Source: JBMNIZ01 sp050951405
Lineage (GTDB): Bacteria > Bacillota > DULZ01
DNA length: 64,000 nucleotides
Assembly (NCBI GenBank): GCA_050951405.1
Contig: JBMNIZ010000016.1
Coordinates: 124,001-188,000, forward strand
Direction of reading: 5' to 3'
The position numbers were made by a program, and so were the translations under genes. Every line of letters starts with the position of its first letter. Position 1 is the first letter of the stretch. Below, piece after piece: positions 39,140 through 47,642 of the stretch. Under the pieces are notes generated by a model that did not search any database, had not been told where the DNA came from, and saw only the letters and a list, made by a program, of their open reading frames with translations.

Positions 39140-40276
39140 ATGTCCCGTTCAGGATCCATTCGAAAAGTTTTCCCGGGAGGAAATACTTCACAAGGTTTCT
39201 ATTCTTTTTATGATCAAATTATCGATGCCAGCGCCTCCAAAGTATTCATTCTAAAAGGAGGACCCGGCGTAGGGAAATCCACTTTAATCACCAATGTGGC
39301 GGAAAAAATGCTCCAGAGAGGATACGACGTAGAATATCACTGCTGTTCCTCTGACAATCAATCCTACGATGGGTTGGTGATACCGGATTTACAGGTAGCC
39401 ATTATTGACGGTACCTCCCCCCACATTTTTGATCCCAGGCACCCGGGAGCCGTTGACGAGATAGTCAATCTGGGTATCTTTTGGTCGGAAGAAAAGCTGG
39501 TAGAGGCGAAAAAGGAAATTATCCAGTTGACAAAGGAAGTGCGCCACCTCTTTATGCGCTGCTACGGTTGCCTGGCTCAGGCCAAATTGCTGAAAGATGA
39601 GATAAAAAGTTACTATGTGGTTTCAAGTAGTCTGGACTACCCGGCCTTGAGTAAGACGGCCCTTCAACTGATCAGGGAAATCTTAGATTTCGAACGCCCG
39701 TTAACTGCTCAAAAGACCAGGCATTTATTTGCCTCTGCCATCACACCCCAGGGGCCAACCCATCACCTTCCCACATTGTTCGACTCTTTAGAAAAGCGTT
39801 ACATTATCACCGGCCCTATGGGAACCGGAAAAGGAACTATAGTAAATAAAATATATACAGCCGCCGTCAACCTGGGGTACCGGATCGAAGCTTTCCATTG
39901 CGCTCTGGAACCTGATAAAATTGAACATCTGATCTTTCCGGAAATCAGTGTGGGAATTATTACCAGTTCCACTCCCCATACCTACCAGCCCCAGCCTGAT
40001 GACCGGGTAATCAATACTGGTAAACTCCTGAACTGGATTTCCCTGGAAAAATACGAGAGTGATCTGGCAGAAGCCAGCCGGAGATTCGATTCAACCTTGC
40101 AAAGAGGTATCGAATTTCTATCCCGGACAAAAGCCCGCCGCGATGAATTAGAAAGATATTACAGCCTTAATATGGATTTTGAAGCTCTTAACAGTTTCCG
40201 GGATAAATTGGTTGAACGAATAGAAATCCTGGCAGAAAAGAAAAGGCGGACATCCTCAACCCCATCTGGTTCTTAG
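39140..40276 (+). CDS. Two-P-loop ATPase of unknown function (PRK06851 type)
   Basis: 378 residues. Two P-loops lie in tandem halves: GGPGVGKST (~45) and GPMGTGKGT (~238), each followed by similar blocks (IIDGTSPHIFDP and IITSSTPHTYQP). This indicates an internal duplication. It matches a Firmicute family of unassigned ATPases. The ATG at 39140 follows GGGAGGAG. About 45 bp upstream lies CATACTAT(A), resembling the -10 of the sporulation factors sigma-E/sigma-K, with no convincing -35. Function unknown. Confidence 0.85.
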   Translation: MSRSGSIRKVFPGGNTSQGFYSFYDQIIDASASKVFILKGGPGVGKSTLITNVAEKMLQRGYDVEYHCCSSDNQSYDGLVIPDLQVAIIDGTSPHIFDPRHPGAVDEIVNLGIFWSEEKLVEAKKEIIQLTKEVRHLFMRCYGCLAQAKLLKDEIKSYYVVSSSLDYPALSKTALQLIREILDFERPLTAQKTRHLFASAITPQGPTHHLPTLFDSLEKRYIITGPMGTGKGTIVNKIYTAAVNLGYRIEAFHCALEPDKIEHLIFPEISVGIITSSTPHTYQPQPDDRVINTGKLLNWISLEKYESDLAEASRRFDSTLQRGIEFLSRTKARRDELERYYSLNMDFEALNSFRDKLVERIEILAEKKRRTSSTPSGS

Positions 40277-40296
40277 GATATCCACCGCATACAGCT

Positions 40297-41688
40297 TTAT
40301 TTCTTCAGCAAGGAACCGATGATGGTGCGCCCACCAGCCAGAGCCAGCCCCCAAAAACTTCGATGTGCCTCAAAAATTTGGGTCAGAGCATGGATAACGG
40401 CATCAATCTGGTCTTTAGTAACGATTAATGGCGGTTCGAGACGAATCACATTGGGATTATTCAAAGTATAGGCAGTAATAATACGATATTTATTCTGCAG
40501 TTCCCCTGCTACCAAAGCACCCAGGTATTCTTCTGACAACTTGTTTGCCATGCCGCCTGTTAATTTATTTGCCAGGCCTGCCGGTTTTTCAAATTCTATG
40601 CCTATCATCAGCCCTTTGCCTCGCACATCCTTAATTAAGGGGTATTTCTGCTTCAATTCAAGCAATCTGCGAAGCAAATAATCTCCCATTTCACTGGCCT
40701 GGCTGCTCAAATCCTTTTCTACCAAAAGGTTAATCGCGGCAATAGCCGCTGCCGCGGCCCAGCTGTTACCTCCAAAGGTGGATGTATGCAAAAGGGCCTT
40801 GTCCATACCTCCGTAAGCCTGGTCCCAAACTCTCTCCTTGGCCACATAGGCGCCAATGGGCATGACGCTGCCGCCTAGCGACTTGGCGAGGCAAATAATA
40901 TCAGGCACCACGTCCTCATGCTGGCAGGCAAACATGCTCCCTGTCCGGCCGAAACCAGTCTGAATCTCATCAACAATAAGCAAGACCTCATATCGATCAC
41001 AAAGAGCCCGGGCTCCTTTCAGATAGCCCTCGGGAGGAACAATGATTCCTCCCTCTCCCTGGATGGGCTCCACAATGAAAGCAGCCACATCTTTTTTAAA
41101 AATTATTTTTTCCAACGATTCCAAGTCACCGTAAGGAATCCCGTAACAGTCCGGCACAAGAGGGTGAAAGTACTTTTGGTACTTTTCTCTGCCGGTGACC
41201 GACAAAGCCCCCATGGTCTTCCCATGGAAAGATCCATGGCAATAGACGATTTTGCTCTTTTTGCTTGCAGCTCTGGCTAGCTTCAAGGCTCCTTCCACAG
41301 CTTCGGCGCCGCTGTTACAGAAAAAACAACGGTTCAGGTCTCCGGGCAGAATTAGGGCCAAATTGTAAGCAAGGGCACTGGCTAAAGTCCCTAGCGCAGC
41401 TTGTAAGATATTAGGCAGATCCCGGACTTTTTCGATGGCTTCGATTACATCGGGAGGATTGTGGCCCAAATTAACCGCACCATAGCCTCCCAAGAAATCC
41501 AGATACACATTGCCATCACTATCCCATACTTCAATTCCTTTTGCTTTGACAAATTGCTTGTCAAAGTTTAAAAGGCCCAGCATCCCGGCCAAGCCGGGAT
41601 TAATAAAGGATTTATAATAATCTCGGACCTGATTCCTATTGAGACCTAGCGCCTCTTCAATCCCCAACAACTGGTATTTTGTTTTCAA
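40297..41688 (-). CDS. Class III aminotransferase (putrescine/ornithine aminotransferase-like)
   Basis: 463 residues. PLP enzyme of the class III (ornithine aminotransferase) fold: FCNSGAEAVEGALKLAR, SFHGKTMGALSVTG, LIVDEIQTGFGRTG, and the PLP lysine in IICLAKSLGG. The long N-terminus resembles putrescine aminotransferase (YgjG). The closeness of agmatinase and spermidine synthase favours a diamine substrate, but this is inference; acetylornithine or 4-aminobutyrate remain possible. Confidence 0.88.
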   Translation of the reverse strand: MKTKYQLLGIEEALGLNRNQVRDYYKSFINPGLAGMLGLLNFDKQFVKAKGIEVWDSDGNVYLDFLGGYGAVNLGHNPPDVIEAIEKVRDLPNILQAALGTLASALAYNLALILPGDLNRCFFCNSGAEAVEGALKLARAASKKSKIVYCHGSFHGKTMGALSVTGREKYQKYFHPLVPDCYGIPYGDLESLEKIIFKKDVAAFIVEPIQGEGGIIVPPEGYLKGARALCDRYEVLLIVDEIQTGFGRTGSMFACQHEDVVPDIICLAKSLGGSVMPIGAYVAKERVWDQAYGGMDKALLHTSTFGGNSWAAAAAIAAINLLVEKDLSSQASEMGDYLLRRLLELKQKYPLIKDVRGKGLMIGIEFEKPAGLANKLTGGMANKLSEEYLGALVAGELQNKYRIITAYTLNNPNVIRLEPPLIVTKDQIDAVIHALTQIFEAHRSFWGLALAGGRTIIGSLLKK

Positions 41689-41897
41689 TCTCTCAAACTC
41701 CTTCCGATATGCTCATCAGCAAAAATATGCCACATTGCCCATAATACTATTCGTCCCTGCCAAACAAAATCCTCCACTTCATTTTTCTTTTCCCCCGGGG
41801 ATAATAGAAGACTTTATGAAAAATCTTCCGCACATATCTTCCCACTAAATGCAGATAATACGATGGAAGTCAATATCACTCTGGAGGAGGCAGTGAG

Positions 41898-42107
41898 ATG
41901 ACCATCGGAGAAAAAATGCATCAAACTCTGGCTGATTTGGAAAAAGCTAAAGTACAGTTAAAAGGCTTTTCAATGGATACCCAAGATCCCTTGGCCAAAC
42001 AGCAATTTAGTGACCTGGCATCCCAATTGGACGGAATAGTCGAAAGTTTACGCGGCCGAATAAACTACGTTGAACAAGAAGAGCCTTCCTACAAGCAATT
42101 CAGTTAA
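41898..42107 (+). CDS. DUF1657 small protein
   Basis: 69 residues, clear DUF1657: TIGEKMHQTLADLEKAK, QDPLAKQQFSDLASQ and RINYVEQEEPSYKQ. Such proteins occur in spore-formers, often near spoVA genes; function unknown. The ATG follows GGAGGAGGCAGTGAG. It has its own terminator. Confidence 0.9.
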   Translation: MTIGEKMHQTLADLEKAKVQLKGFSMDTQDPLAKQQFSDLASQLDGIVESLRGRINYVEQEEPSYKQFS

Positions 42108-42127
42108 GCATGGAAAGAATAAAAGAT

Positions 42128-42170
42128 AACAGCTTCTATCAAAATTATGTTTGATAGAAGCTGTTTCTTT
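42128..42170 (+). terminator. Terminator after the DUF1657 gene
   Basis: Perfect 16-bp stem (AACAGCTTCTATCAAA/TTTGATAGAAGCTGTT, six-base loop) followed by TCTTTTAT. Confidence 0.9.
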
Positions 42171-42210
42171 TATAGCCTCAAAACCTTCTGTTTCAAAACA
42201 CAAACAATGA

Positions 42211-42237
42211 ATAAAAGCCGGTTGATTTATCCGGCTT
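42211..42237 (-). terminator. Terminator of the six-tRNA cluster
   Basis: On the minus strand AAGCCGG/CCGGCTT with a 9-base loop is followed by TTATTC, 100 bp beyond tRNA-Leu. Confidence 0.65.
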
Positions 42238-42338
42238 CTAATTTTGTAAAGTATATTTTTTAGAACAATCCTGTTGCAAAAAAAGAAAAAAGAAATAATT
42301 TCAGAAATGTAAACTCCTGAAACCATTGGTAAGTCAGA

Positions 42339-42429
42339 TGGTGCCGGGAACCGGAATCGAACCGGTACGATCATATAAATGATCGCAGGATTTTAAGTCC
42401 TGTGCGTCTGCCAGTTCCGCCACCCCGGC
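42339..42429 (-). tRNA. tRNA-Leu (TAA)
   Basis: Class II tRNA with a long variable arm (GATCATTTATATGATC). Anticodon TAA in ACTTAAAAT; acceptor GCCGGGG pairs with CCCGGC; CCA encoded. Last gene of the cluster. Confidence 0.95.
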
Positions 42430-42440
42430 GTAAATATATT

Positions 42441-42515
42441 TGGAGGCGACGCCCGGATTCGAACCGGGGATAAAGGATTTGCAGTCCTCTGCCTTAGCCG
42501 CTTGGCCACGTCGCC
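42441..42515 (-). tRNA. tRNA-Cys (GCA)
   Basis: Acceptor GGCGACG pairs with CGTCGCC; anticodon GCA in ACTGCAAAT; discriminator T and encoded CCA. Confidence 0.95.
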
Positions 42516-42531
42516 TCTTCAAAAACTCTTA

Positions 42532-42606
42532 TGGAGCGGAAGACGGGATTTGAACCCGCGGCCCTCGCCTTGGCAAGGCGATGCTCTACCGCTGAGCTAC
42601 TTCCGC
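42532..42606 (-). tRNA. tRNA-Gly (GCC)
   Basis: Acceptor GCGGAAG pairs with CTTCCGC; anticodon GCC in TTGCCAA; CCA encoded. Confidence 0.95.
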
Positions 42607-42615
42607 AAGAAAACC

Positions 42616-42691
<76 letters not shown>

Positions 42692-42738
42692 CCTTTTCAC
42701 CATCAGTAAAAAATCAATATCACAGAATGATTTCGTAA

Positions 42739-42815
42739 TGGCGGAGCTGACGGGAATCGAACCCGCGATCTTCGGCGTGACAGGCCGACATGTTAGACCG
42801 CTACACTACAGCTCC
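42739..42815 (-). tRNA. tRNA-Asp (GTC)
   Basis: Acceptor GGAGCTG pairs with CAGCTCC; anticodon GTC in CTGTCAC; discriminator G and encoded CCA. Confidence 0.95.
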
Positions 42816-42821
42816 GCTTCC

Positions 42822-42897
42822 TGGTGGGCGATGATAGGCTTGAACTGCCGACTTCCTGCTTGTAAGGCAGGCGCTCTCTCGGCTGAGCTAATCGCCC
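42822..42897 (-). tRNA. tRNA-Val (TAC)
   Basis: Acceptor GGGCGAT pairs with ATCGCCC; anticodon TAC in CTTACAAG; CCA encoded. The T stem (GGCAG/CTATC) has one C-A mismatch and a G-T pair, which could be real or a base error. First gene of the six-tRNA cluster. Confidence 0.9.
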
Positions 42898-43028
42898 TCT
42901 GATGGCAAAAATAATTATACACAATCCATCTGCAAAAGTCAAAAAAAGTTTATGGTAAATGCTTTCCTTTCAAACATCATCGTCAGATAGCAGTAGAATT
43001 TACCACAGCCCTTAATTGGCATCAATGA

Positions 43029-43895
43029 TCATTCTTTTGAGCTAAAAGCCAAAAGGGCTTCCCTGACTAATTTAGCCGCCAAGATAGCTGTTCGTTGGGA
43101 AGAATCCAAATGAGGCACTACCTCCACCAGATCCATGCCCACTACAGGCAGATGGGACAGCATACCAATGACCTGCAGAATTTCTTTCGAAGAGCAACCG
43201 CCCGGTTCCGGAGTGCCGGTCCCAGGTGCGTAAGCAGGATCAATCACATCAATATCCAGTGTCAAGTAAACGGGACGACCATCCCATTCCTTAACAATTT
43301 TTTTCAATGGTTGGCTGATCTCCTCGACGAACATTCGCGTATGTTTCCGACCAAAAGCATATTCTTCGGCAGTACCCGAACGAATACCGAATTGATAGAC
43401 GTTTTCAGGGCCTACCGCCTCAGCCACGCGCCTCATCACAGTAGCATGGGAAAGGGTCTCACCACAATAACTATCCCGTAAATCCGCATGGGCATCTAAT
43501 TGAAAAACCGCTAATTTGGGATATTTGCGCATAAAGGCGCGCACCAAGGCCAAGGTAACCAGGTGTTCACCTCCCAAGGCCAAGGGAAACTTGCCATCGG
43601 CCAATAGTGTCTCGGTTACCTTCTCAATCCGCCGCAAGCTTTCTTCCACGTTTCCAAAAGGAAGAATCAGATCGCCACCATCATAGTACTTGATTTCCTC
43701 CAAGGATCGCCGGCAGTAGAAACTGTATTCTTCCAAAGAATCAGATGCCTCCCGAATGGCCCGGGGGCCCCAACGAGAACCGGGATGAAAGCTGGCCGTA
43801 AAATCCATTGGTATGCCAAAAAGAACAAAATGAGCACTTTCGTATTCCTGGGAACTACCGATAAAACCCCTTGACTTGCTCAGATAACCGTCCAT
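43029..43895 (-). CDS. speB: Agmatinase
   Basis: 288 residues. Ureohydrolase that splits agmatine into putrescine and urea. Mn-binding motifs are FQLDAHADLRDSY and YLTLDIDVIDPAYAPGTGTPEPGG, and SRWGPRAIREAS is a family signature. It lies 12 bp after speE, the usual Firmicute speE-speB pair. An arginine decarboxylase is not in the window. Confidence 0.95.
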   Translation of the reverse strand: MDGYLSKSRGFIGSSQEYESAHFVLFGIPMDFTASFHPGSRWGPRAIREASDSLEEYSFYCRRSLEEIKYYDGGDLILPFGNVEESLRRIEKVTETLLADGKFPLALGGEHLVTLALVRAFMRKYPKLAVFQLDAHADLRDSYCGETLSHATVMRRVAEAVGPENVYQFGIRSGTAEEYAFGRKHTRMFVEEISQPLKKIVKEWDGRPVYLTLDIDVIDPAYAPGTGTPEPGGCSSKEILQVIGMLSHLPVVGMDLVEVVPHLDSSQRTAILAAKLVREALLAFSSKE

Positions 43896-43907
43896 GGCTC
43901 CAGAAAC

Positions 43908-44741
43908 CTATCCTTTAATAATATCTTGCAGGAACTTCGGTAACACAAAGGACGCTTTATGTATTTCCGGAGTGTAGTATTTTGTTCCTAACTGGGGTAT
44001 ATCAGCAATATTCACCGCCTTGGGATCGTATTTTTTGCTCCCCAAGGTAAAGCACCAGAAACCGCCCGGATAAGTTGGCACACACGCAGTATAAGGTTTG
44101 ACGATGGGGAAAATGCTTCCGATGGCTTTGTACACTGAGCTGATCAAATCAGCATTAAAGAAAGGTGATTCCGTTTGAGCAACGAGAATTCCATCCTCAG
44201 TTAGGGCCTCATAGGCACTTTGGTAAAATTCTTTCGAAAAAAGTCCTACCGCCGGACCCACGGGATCAGTCGAATCTACCACGATCAAATCATATTTGTT
44301 CTTACTCTCCCCTACATGTTTAATACCGTCATCGATAATTATTTCCACCCGTGGATCGTTAAAACCCGAGGAGATCTCCGGAAGGTATTTTTTGCTGGCT
44401 TCAATAACCCCCCTGTCAATCTCAACTATAGTTGCTTTTTCCACACTTTTATGTCTTAAAATCTCCCGGATACTTCCTCCGTCACCGCCGCCAACCACCA
44501 GTACCTTCTTGGGATCTTTTAAAGAATTTAACGGTACATGAGTGATCATTTCATGGTAAACGAATTCGTCTTTTACTGTAGTCTGGATGACCCCGTCAAG
44601 GAGCAACGTTTTACCAAAAGCTACCGTATCGACCACCATAACTTCTTGATAAGCGGTTTTCTCTCGGTGTAAAATCGCTTTGGTCAAAAGGGAAATCGCT
44701 ACTTCCGAAGTTTGTAATTCGGTGAACCATAAACCTTGCAT
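43908..44741 (-). CDS. speE: Polyamine aminopropyltransferase (spermidine synthase)
   Basis: 277 residues. It transfers an aminopropyl group from decarboxylated AdoMet to putrescine. VLVVGGGDGGSIREILRH binds the nucleotide, DLIVVDSTDPVGPA holds the catalytic Asp pair, and LLLDGVIQTTVKDEFVYHEM is the N-terminal signature. Operon with speB. Confidence 0.96.
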   Translation of the reverse strand: MQGLWFTELQTSEVAISLLTKAILHREKTAYQEVMVVDTVAFGKTLLLDGVIQTTVKDEFVYHEMITHVPLNSLKDPKKVLVVGGGDGGSIREILRHKSVEKATIVEIDRGVIEASKKYLPEISSGFNDPRVEIIIDDGIKHVGESKNKYDLIVVDSTDPVGPAVGLFSKEFYQSAYEALTEDGILVAQTESPFFNADLISSVYKAIGSIFPIVKPYTACVPTYPGGFWCFTLGSKKYDPKAVNIADIPQLGTKYYTPEIHKASFVLPKFLQDIIKG

Positions 44742-44898
44742 AAAACATTCTTCCCCCTTTTATAATTTGCTTGTCACTAAAACCATATTATAGCCTTTGT
44801 CCAACTGTTGAGCAAGTTATCCAAGCCTCTTTCCTCCAGGCCTTCACCACTCTTGTCTTGATAAAGGCCCCAGGCGAAAGCCTGCCGAGAATAAAGTT

Positions 44899-44933
44899 AA
44901 ACCCTCAAACATGCGGCGTTTGAGGGTTTTTGG
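44899..44933. terminator. Terminator after the trpP-like gene
   Basis: 12-bp stem AAACCCTCAAAC/GTTTGAGGGTTT with 7-base loop, just past the trpP stop. The plus strand has the better T-run; the minus strand has TTTAACTTTATT. Confidence 0.65.
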
Positions 44934-44937
44934 ATTG

Positions 44938-45462
44938 CTAAGAAGCTTTGGACGTAGCTTTTTCCACCGTTGACTTGCTGAAAAGGACCAGCGGATACAA
45001 GATGACCATGGCGATTGTGTTCAATACCGCCGCCGGCAACACCACGGTCACGTACAACGCGGTAAAAGGAGCCGGCAGACCAACAATAAAGAGGGCTGAT
45101 AAAAGAAATACTGCACCGCTAATCAAAGTGCCGATGGCGCCTACCACTGCGCAAGTAACATAGTTGCTCACGCGCCCCTGGACTAACTTGATCACTGCCA
45201 GCACTGCCAAACAAGACACAAACTTGTCGATAATATTGGGCAGCTGCCCGCCAGGGAAGGTGGTTGTCAATGCTGCCAAGAGTCCCGCCAATATACCGGC
45301 CACTATGGTGGGTTGCAACTTAGGTTTTAAAAGGATCACAATAAAAAGCATGCTCAGCAGCAAATCCGGTTTCATACCCCCTCCATAACCGGGGGTTATC
45401 AAATGCAACAAAGTTCCAATCGCCAACAATAAAGCTACTTGAAGGGTCTCTCTCAAACTCAT
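44938..45462 (-). CDS. trpP: TrpP-type tryptophan transporter
   Basis: 174 residues with five or six membrane segments. It matches the TrpP (YhaG) family of putative tryptophan permeases: LLLAIGTLLHLITPGYGGG, MKPDLLLSMLFIVILL, and the signature TTTFPGGQLPNIIDK. The ATG at 45462 follows GAGGTGAGATGAG. That site and the leader form a long run of GAG/TAG triplets resembling a TRAP-binding site, which fits tryptophan-dependent translation control. IS30 copy 2 lies upstream of its promoter. Confidence 0.9.
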   Translation of the reverse strand: MSLRETLQVALLLAIGTLLHLITPGYGGGMKPDLLLSMLFIVILLKPKLQPTIVAGILAGLLAALTTTFPGGQLPNIIDKFVSCLAVLAVIKLVQGRVSNYVTCAVVGAIGTLISGAVFLLSALFIVGLPAPFTALYVTVVLPAAVLNTIAMVILYPLVLFSKSTVEKATSKAS

Positions 45463-45512
45463 CTCATCTCACCTCATAATCATAAATTTGACTTGCTCAG
45501 CTCGGCTCAACT
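45443..45512 (-). promoter_or_regulatory. Candidate TRAP-binding triplet array over the trpP start
   Basis: In the mRNA, GAG-GG-TAG-AGTT-GAG-CC-GAG-CT-GAG is followed, after ~18 nt, by GAG-GT-GAG-AT-GAG-AT-GAG-TTT-GAG. At least ten (G/T)AG triplets are present, most with two- or three-base spacers, and they cover the ribosome site and ATG. This is the layout by which TRAP represses trpP in Bacillus. TRAP itself is not in the window. Confidence 0.7.
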
Positions 45513-45541
45513 CTACCCTCCTTTTCTTATCATTGTCTTTC

Positions 45542-45570
45542 ATTATACTGTTTTCTTTTGTTCTTCGCAA
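45542..45570 (-). promoter_or_regulatory. Sigma-A promoter of trpP
   Basis: On the minus strand, -35 TTGCGA (45570-45565), 17-bp spacer, -10 TATAAT (45547-45542). IS30 copy 2 starts 26 bp beyond the -35, the same distance as copy 1 from the cysK -35. Confidence 0.75.
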
Positions 45571-45581
45571 CTTTTTTTTGC

Positions 45582-46825
45582 CGCCTGTTCATTCTAGGGG
45601 AATTGCAAGTTTAATTGCCACCCATATTTTGGCATCCTCTGATTATACTGCCATCTTTGCCATCTCATTGGCAGATTTATATCCATGAATTTTTCTTGGG
45701 TAATTATTCATCCAGTTCTCAATTCGCCTAATATCTTTCTGTTTAAGCTTGCTGATATCTGTGCCCTTTGGAATAAACCGACGTATTAGCTTATTAGCAT
45801 TTTCATTGGACCCACGTTCCCATGCGCTGAATGGGTGAGCATAATAGATTTTAGTCCGATGAGTGCCCGGCTTTCTGATTGAACTCTCTAATTCTACACT
45901 ATTAAGAAACTCGCTTCCGTTATCTACCGTAATGGTTTTGAACACTTTTGAAAAGCGTGCTCCGTACTCTCTTTCAAGCCTATCCAGCGTTTTCTTCACT
46001 GATTTCTGTGTCTTTTCCGGCATCTTTCGGATAATCTCTTTTCTAAACTTGCGTTCTGTTAGAACTAAGAGTGCGGCTTTGCCTTTCCCTTTGCCGCTTA
46101 CAACACAATCCATCTCCCAATGGCCGGCTTCTTCACGAGTATTAGCTGCCGCAGGTCTTTCTTCAATGCTTCTGCCTTTTAGATTGTTGTGGGCAACTCG
46201 TACCCTCTTATGGCGATTTTTTTTAGGTACTCGTTTTACTGGAAGGTTTTTATTTGTTATATTTGCAAATACTTCTTTGTCGATATAGTTATAGAGCGTT
46301 TTTGTGCATATACTAGTCTTAAATTTTAAGCCTTTTGCCCGGATTTCGCCAATGACTGCGTCAGGGGTATATCCCTCTTTGATAATCTTTTTTTCAATGT
46401 AATCGGCTAGTCCATGGTCATGACCGATCTTTAAGCATGCTCCCTTATTAGCAGCTCTCTCCCGGTATATTCGCTCTGCTGTATCTGCACAGTATCTATC
46501 AACATAAACCAGGTCGCTTCTCAGCATCCTGACAGTTCCACGGGCAATCTCACGTTCGATGGTTCGCTTATGCTTGCCTAACAGCTTTGCTATCTCGCTG
46601 GGTGACTTCTTCTCCTTTAGAAGAATTTCAATCTGATAGCGTTCTTTTACAGTGATGTGTTTAAAGCGGCGGGAAGTCGTGGTACAATTGAGTTGACTCA
46701 TGTGCTTTGCCTCCTTTATGTTTTTAAGCGTAGTTACCTTAAACATATCAGAGGTTTAGCCTTGAGTCTCTATTTTTTATTAAATGCGGCAATTAATTTT
46801 ACAACTTACCCGCCTGTTCATTCTA
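45582..46825 (-). mobile_element. IS30-family insertion sequence, copy 2, with 15-bp target duplication
   Basis: Element 45597-46810 (1214 bp), flanked by perfect 15-bp repeats CGCCTGTTCATTCTA (45582-45596 and 46811-46825). Ends are the same as copy 1. The right duplication stops exactly at the TAA of the next gene. The 4-bp length difference from copy 1 is a lost GATT repeat after the transposase stop. Confidence 0.93.
45643..46701 (-). CDS. IS30-family transposase, copy 2
   Basis: 352 residues, intact, start at 46701 behind AAAGGAGGCAAAGCAC. Identical to copy 1 except Lys for Glu in ARFSKVFKTI and a silent change. HTH and DDE motifs (HWEMDCVVSG, TVDNGSEFLN, WERGSNENANK) are complete. It is transcribed toward trpP. 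Confidence 0.96.
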   Translation of the reverse strand: MSQLNCTTTSRRFKHITVKERYQIEILLKEKKSPSEIAKLLGKHKRTIEREIARGTVRMLRSDLVYVDRYCADTAERIYRERAANKGACLKIGHDHGLADYIEKKIIKEGYTPDAVIGEIRAKGLKFKTSICTKTLYNYIDKEVFANITNKNLPVKRVPKKNRHKRVRVAHNNLKGRSIEERPAAANTREEAGHWEMDCVVSGKGKGKAALLVLTERKFRKEIIRKMPEKTQKSVKKTLDRLEREYGARFSKVFKTITVDNGSEFLNSVELESSIRKPGTHRTKIYYAHPFSAWERGSNENANKLIRRFIPKGTDISKLKQKDIRRIENWMNNYPRKIHGYKSANEMAKMAV

Positions 46826-47545
46826 TTATCTAAAACCCATATGGGCCCCCCATTCATAAATAATGCCGCCTATTTTCCAAAAACCCTCTTCCGTAAAAAC
46901 CATTTTTATCACGCCGCTTCCCAGCAAGATCTGTTCACCGAGGGGAGATATCTCCTTAAGGCTCACATATAACAGAAGCCATTCTTCCGCCCGATCCAAA
47001 AACTCCATATCCTGCAATAGATAAAGGCTGTGCCAATCTGTCTCCTCCTTGATAAAATCTAGAATATCTGGCAGCAACTCTTCGGCCAGATTAGGGGTAT
47101 AATAGCCCAGCAAATGTTCATAAAGTTCCTGGGCTGAATGGGCCTGGAGCCAGTCGGAATCAGCTATTCCTTCCTTAAGCACCTGTATTGCCTCTTCCGG
47201 CATAGTTTCCTCTTTTTTTCCTTCCCGAAGGACAATAGTCTCCAACTCCGGCAGCCAGATGACTTGTCCGCCTAATTTTTCCCAAAAACTTCGCAGGGGA
47301 ATCCAAAAGAGAGTAGCCGGTATCTGCTTCTTACAATCCTCCTCCAAATGGAGCCGGCCTGCTTCAACTAAGGAAATCAGATCAGGACCATAAAAATAGT
47401 ATCTTCCGTCAATTAAGGCCAGCCGAAAAGAAGAGAGCAGTTCACCGTTCCAGATAATACGGGGAACTTTCTCCGTCTCTCCAATGGCAAACTGACAAGG
47501 CCAGAGAACCAGCATTACGAACAATCCTGCCCAAAGGAGCTGCAT
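46826..47545 (-). CDS. Secreted protein of unknown function
   Basis: 239 residues with an N-terminal signal sequence (LLWAGLFVMLVLWPCQFAIG). A region with RIIWNGELLSSFRLALIDGR and WIPLRSFWEKLGGQVIWLPE resembles the copper-amine-oxidase N-terminal-like (stalk) repeats common in Firmicute secreted proteins. The rest is acidic and helical. The ATG at 47545 follows GAGAGGAATACTG. Not recognised further. IS30 copy 2 inserted exactly at its stop codon without altering it. Confidence 0.7.
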   Translation of the reverse strand: MQLLWAGLFVMLVLWPCQFAIGETEKVPRIIWNGELLSSFRLALIDGRYYFYGPDLISLVEAGRLHLEEDCKKQIPATLFWIPLRSFWEKLGGQVIWLPELETIVLREGKKEETMPEEAIQVLKEGIADSDWLQAHSAQELYEHLLGYYTPNLAEELLPDILDFIKEETDWHSLYLLQDMEFLDRAEEWLLLYVSLKEISPLGEQILLGSGVIKMVFTEEGFWKIGGIIYEWGAHMGFR

Positions 47546-47642
47546 CAGTATTCCTCTCAATTGTTATTTTCCTCCCAAATATTTCCAACTATGCTAAATA
47601 TTCTTCCTCCATTTTATGGTTCCTGCTTGTTTTTTATGTTCT

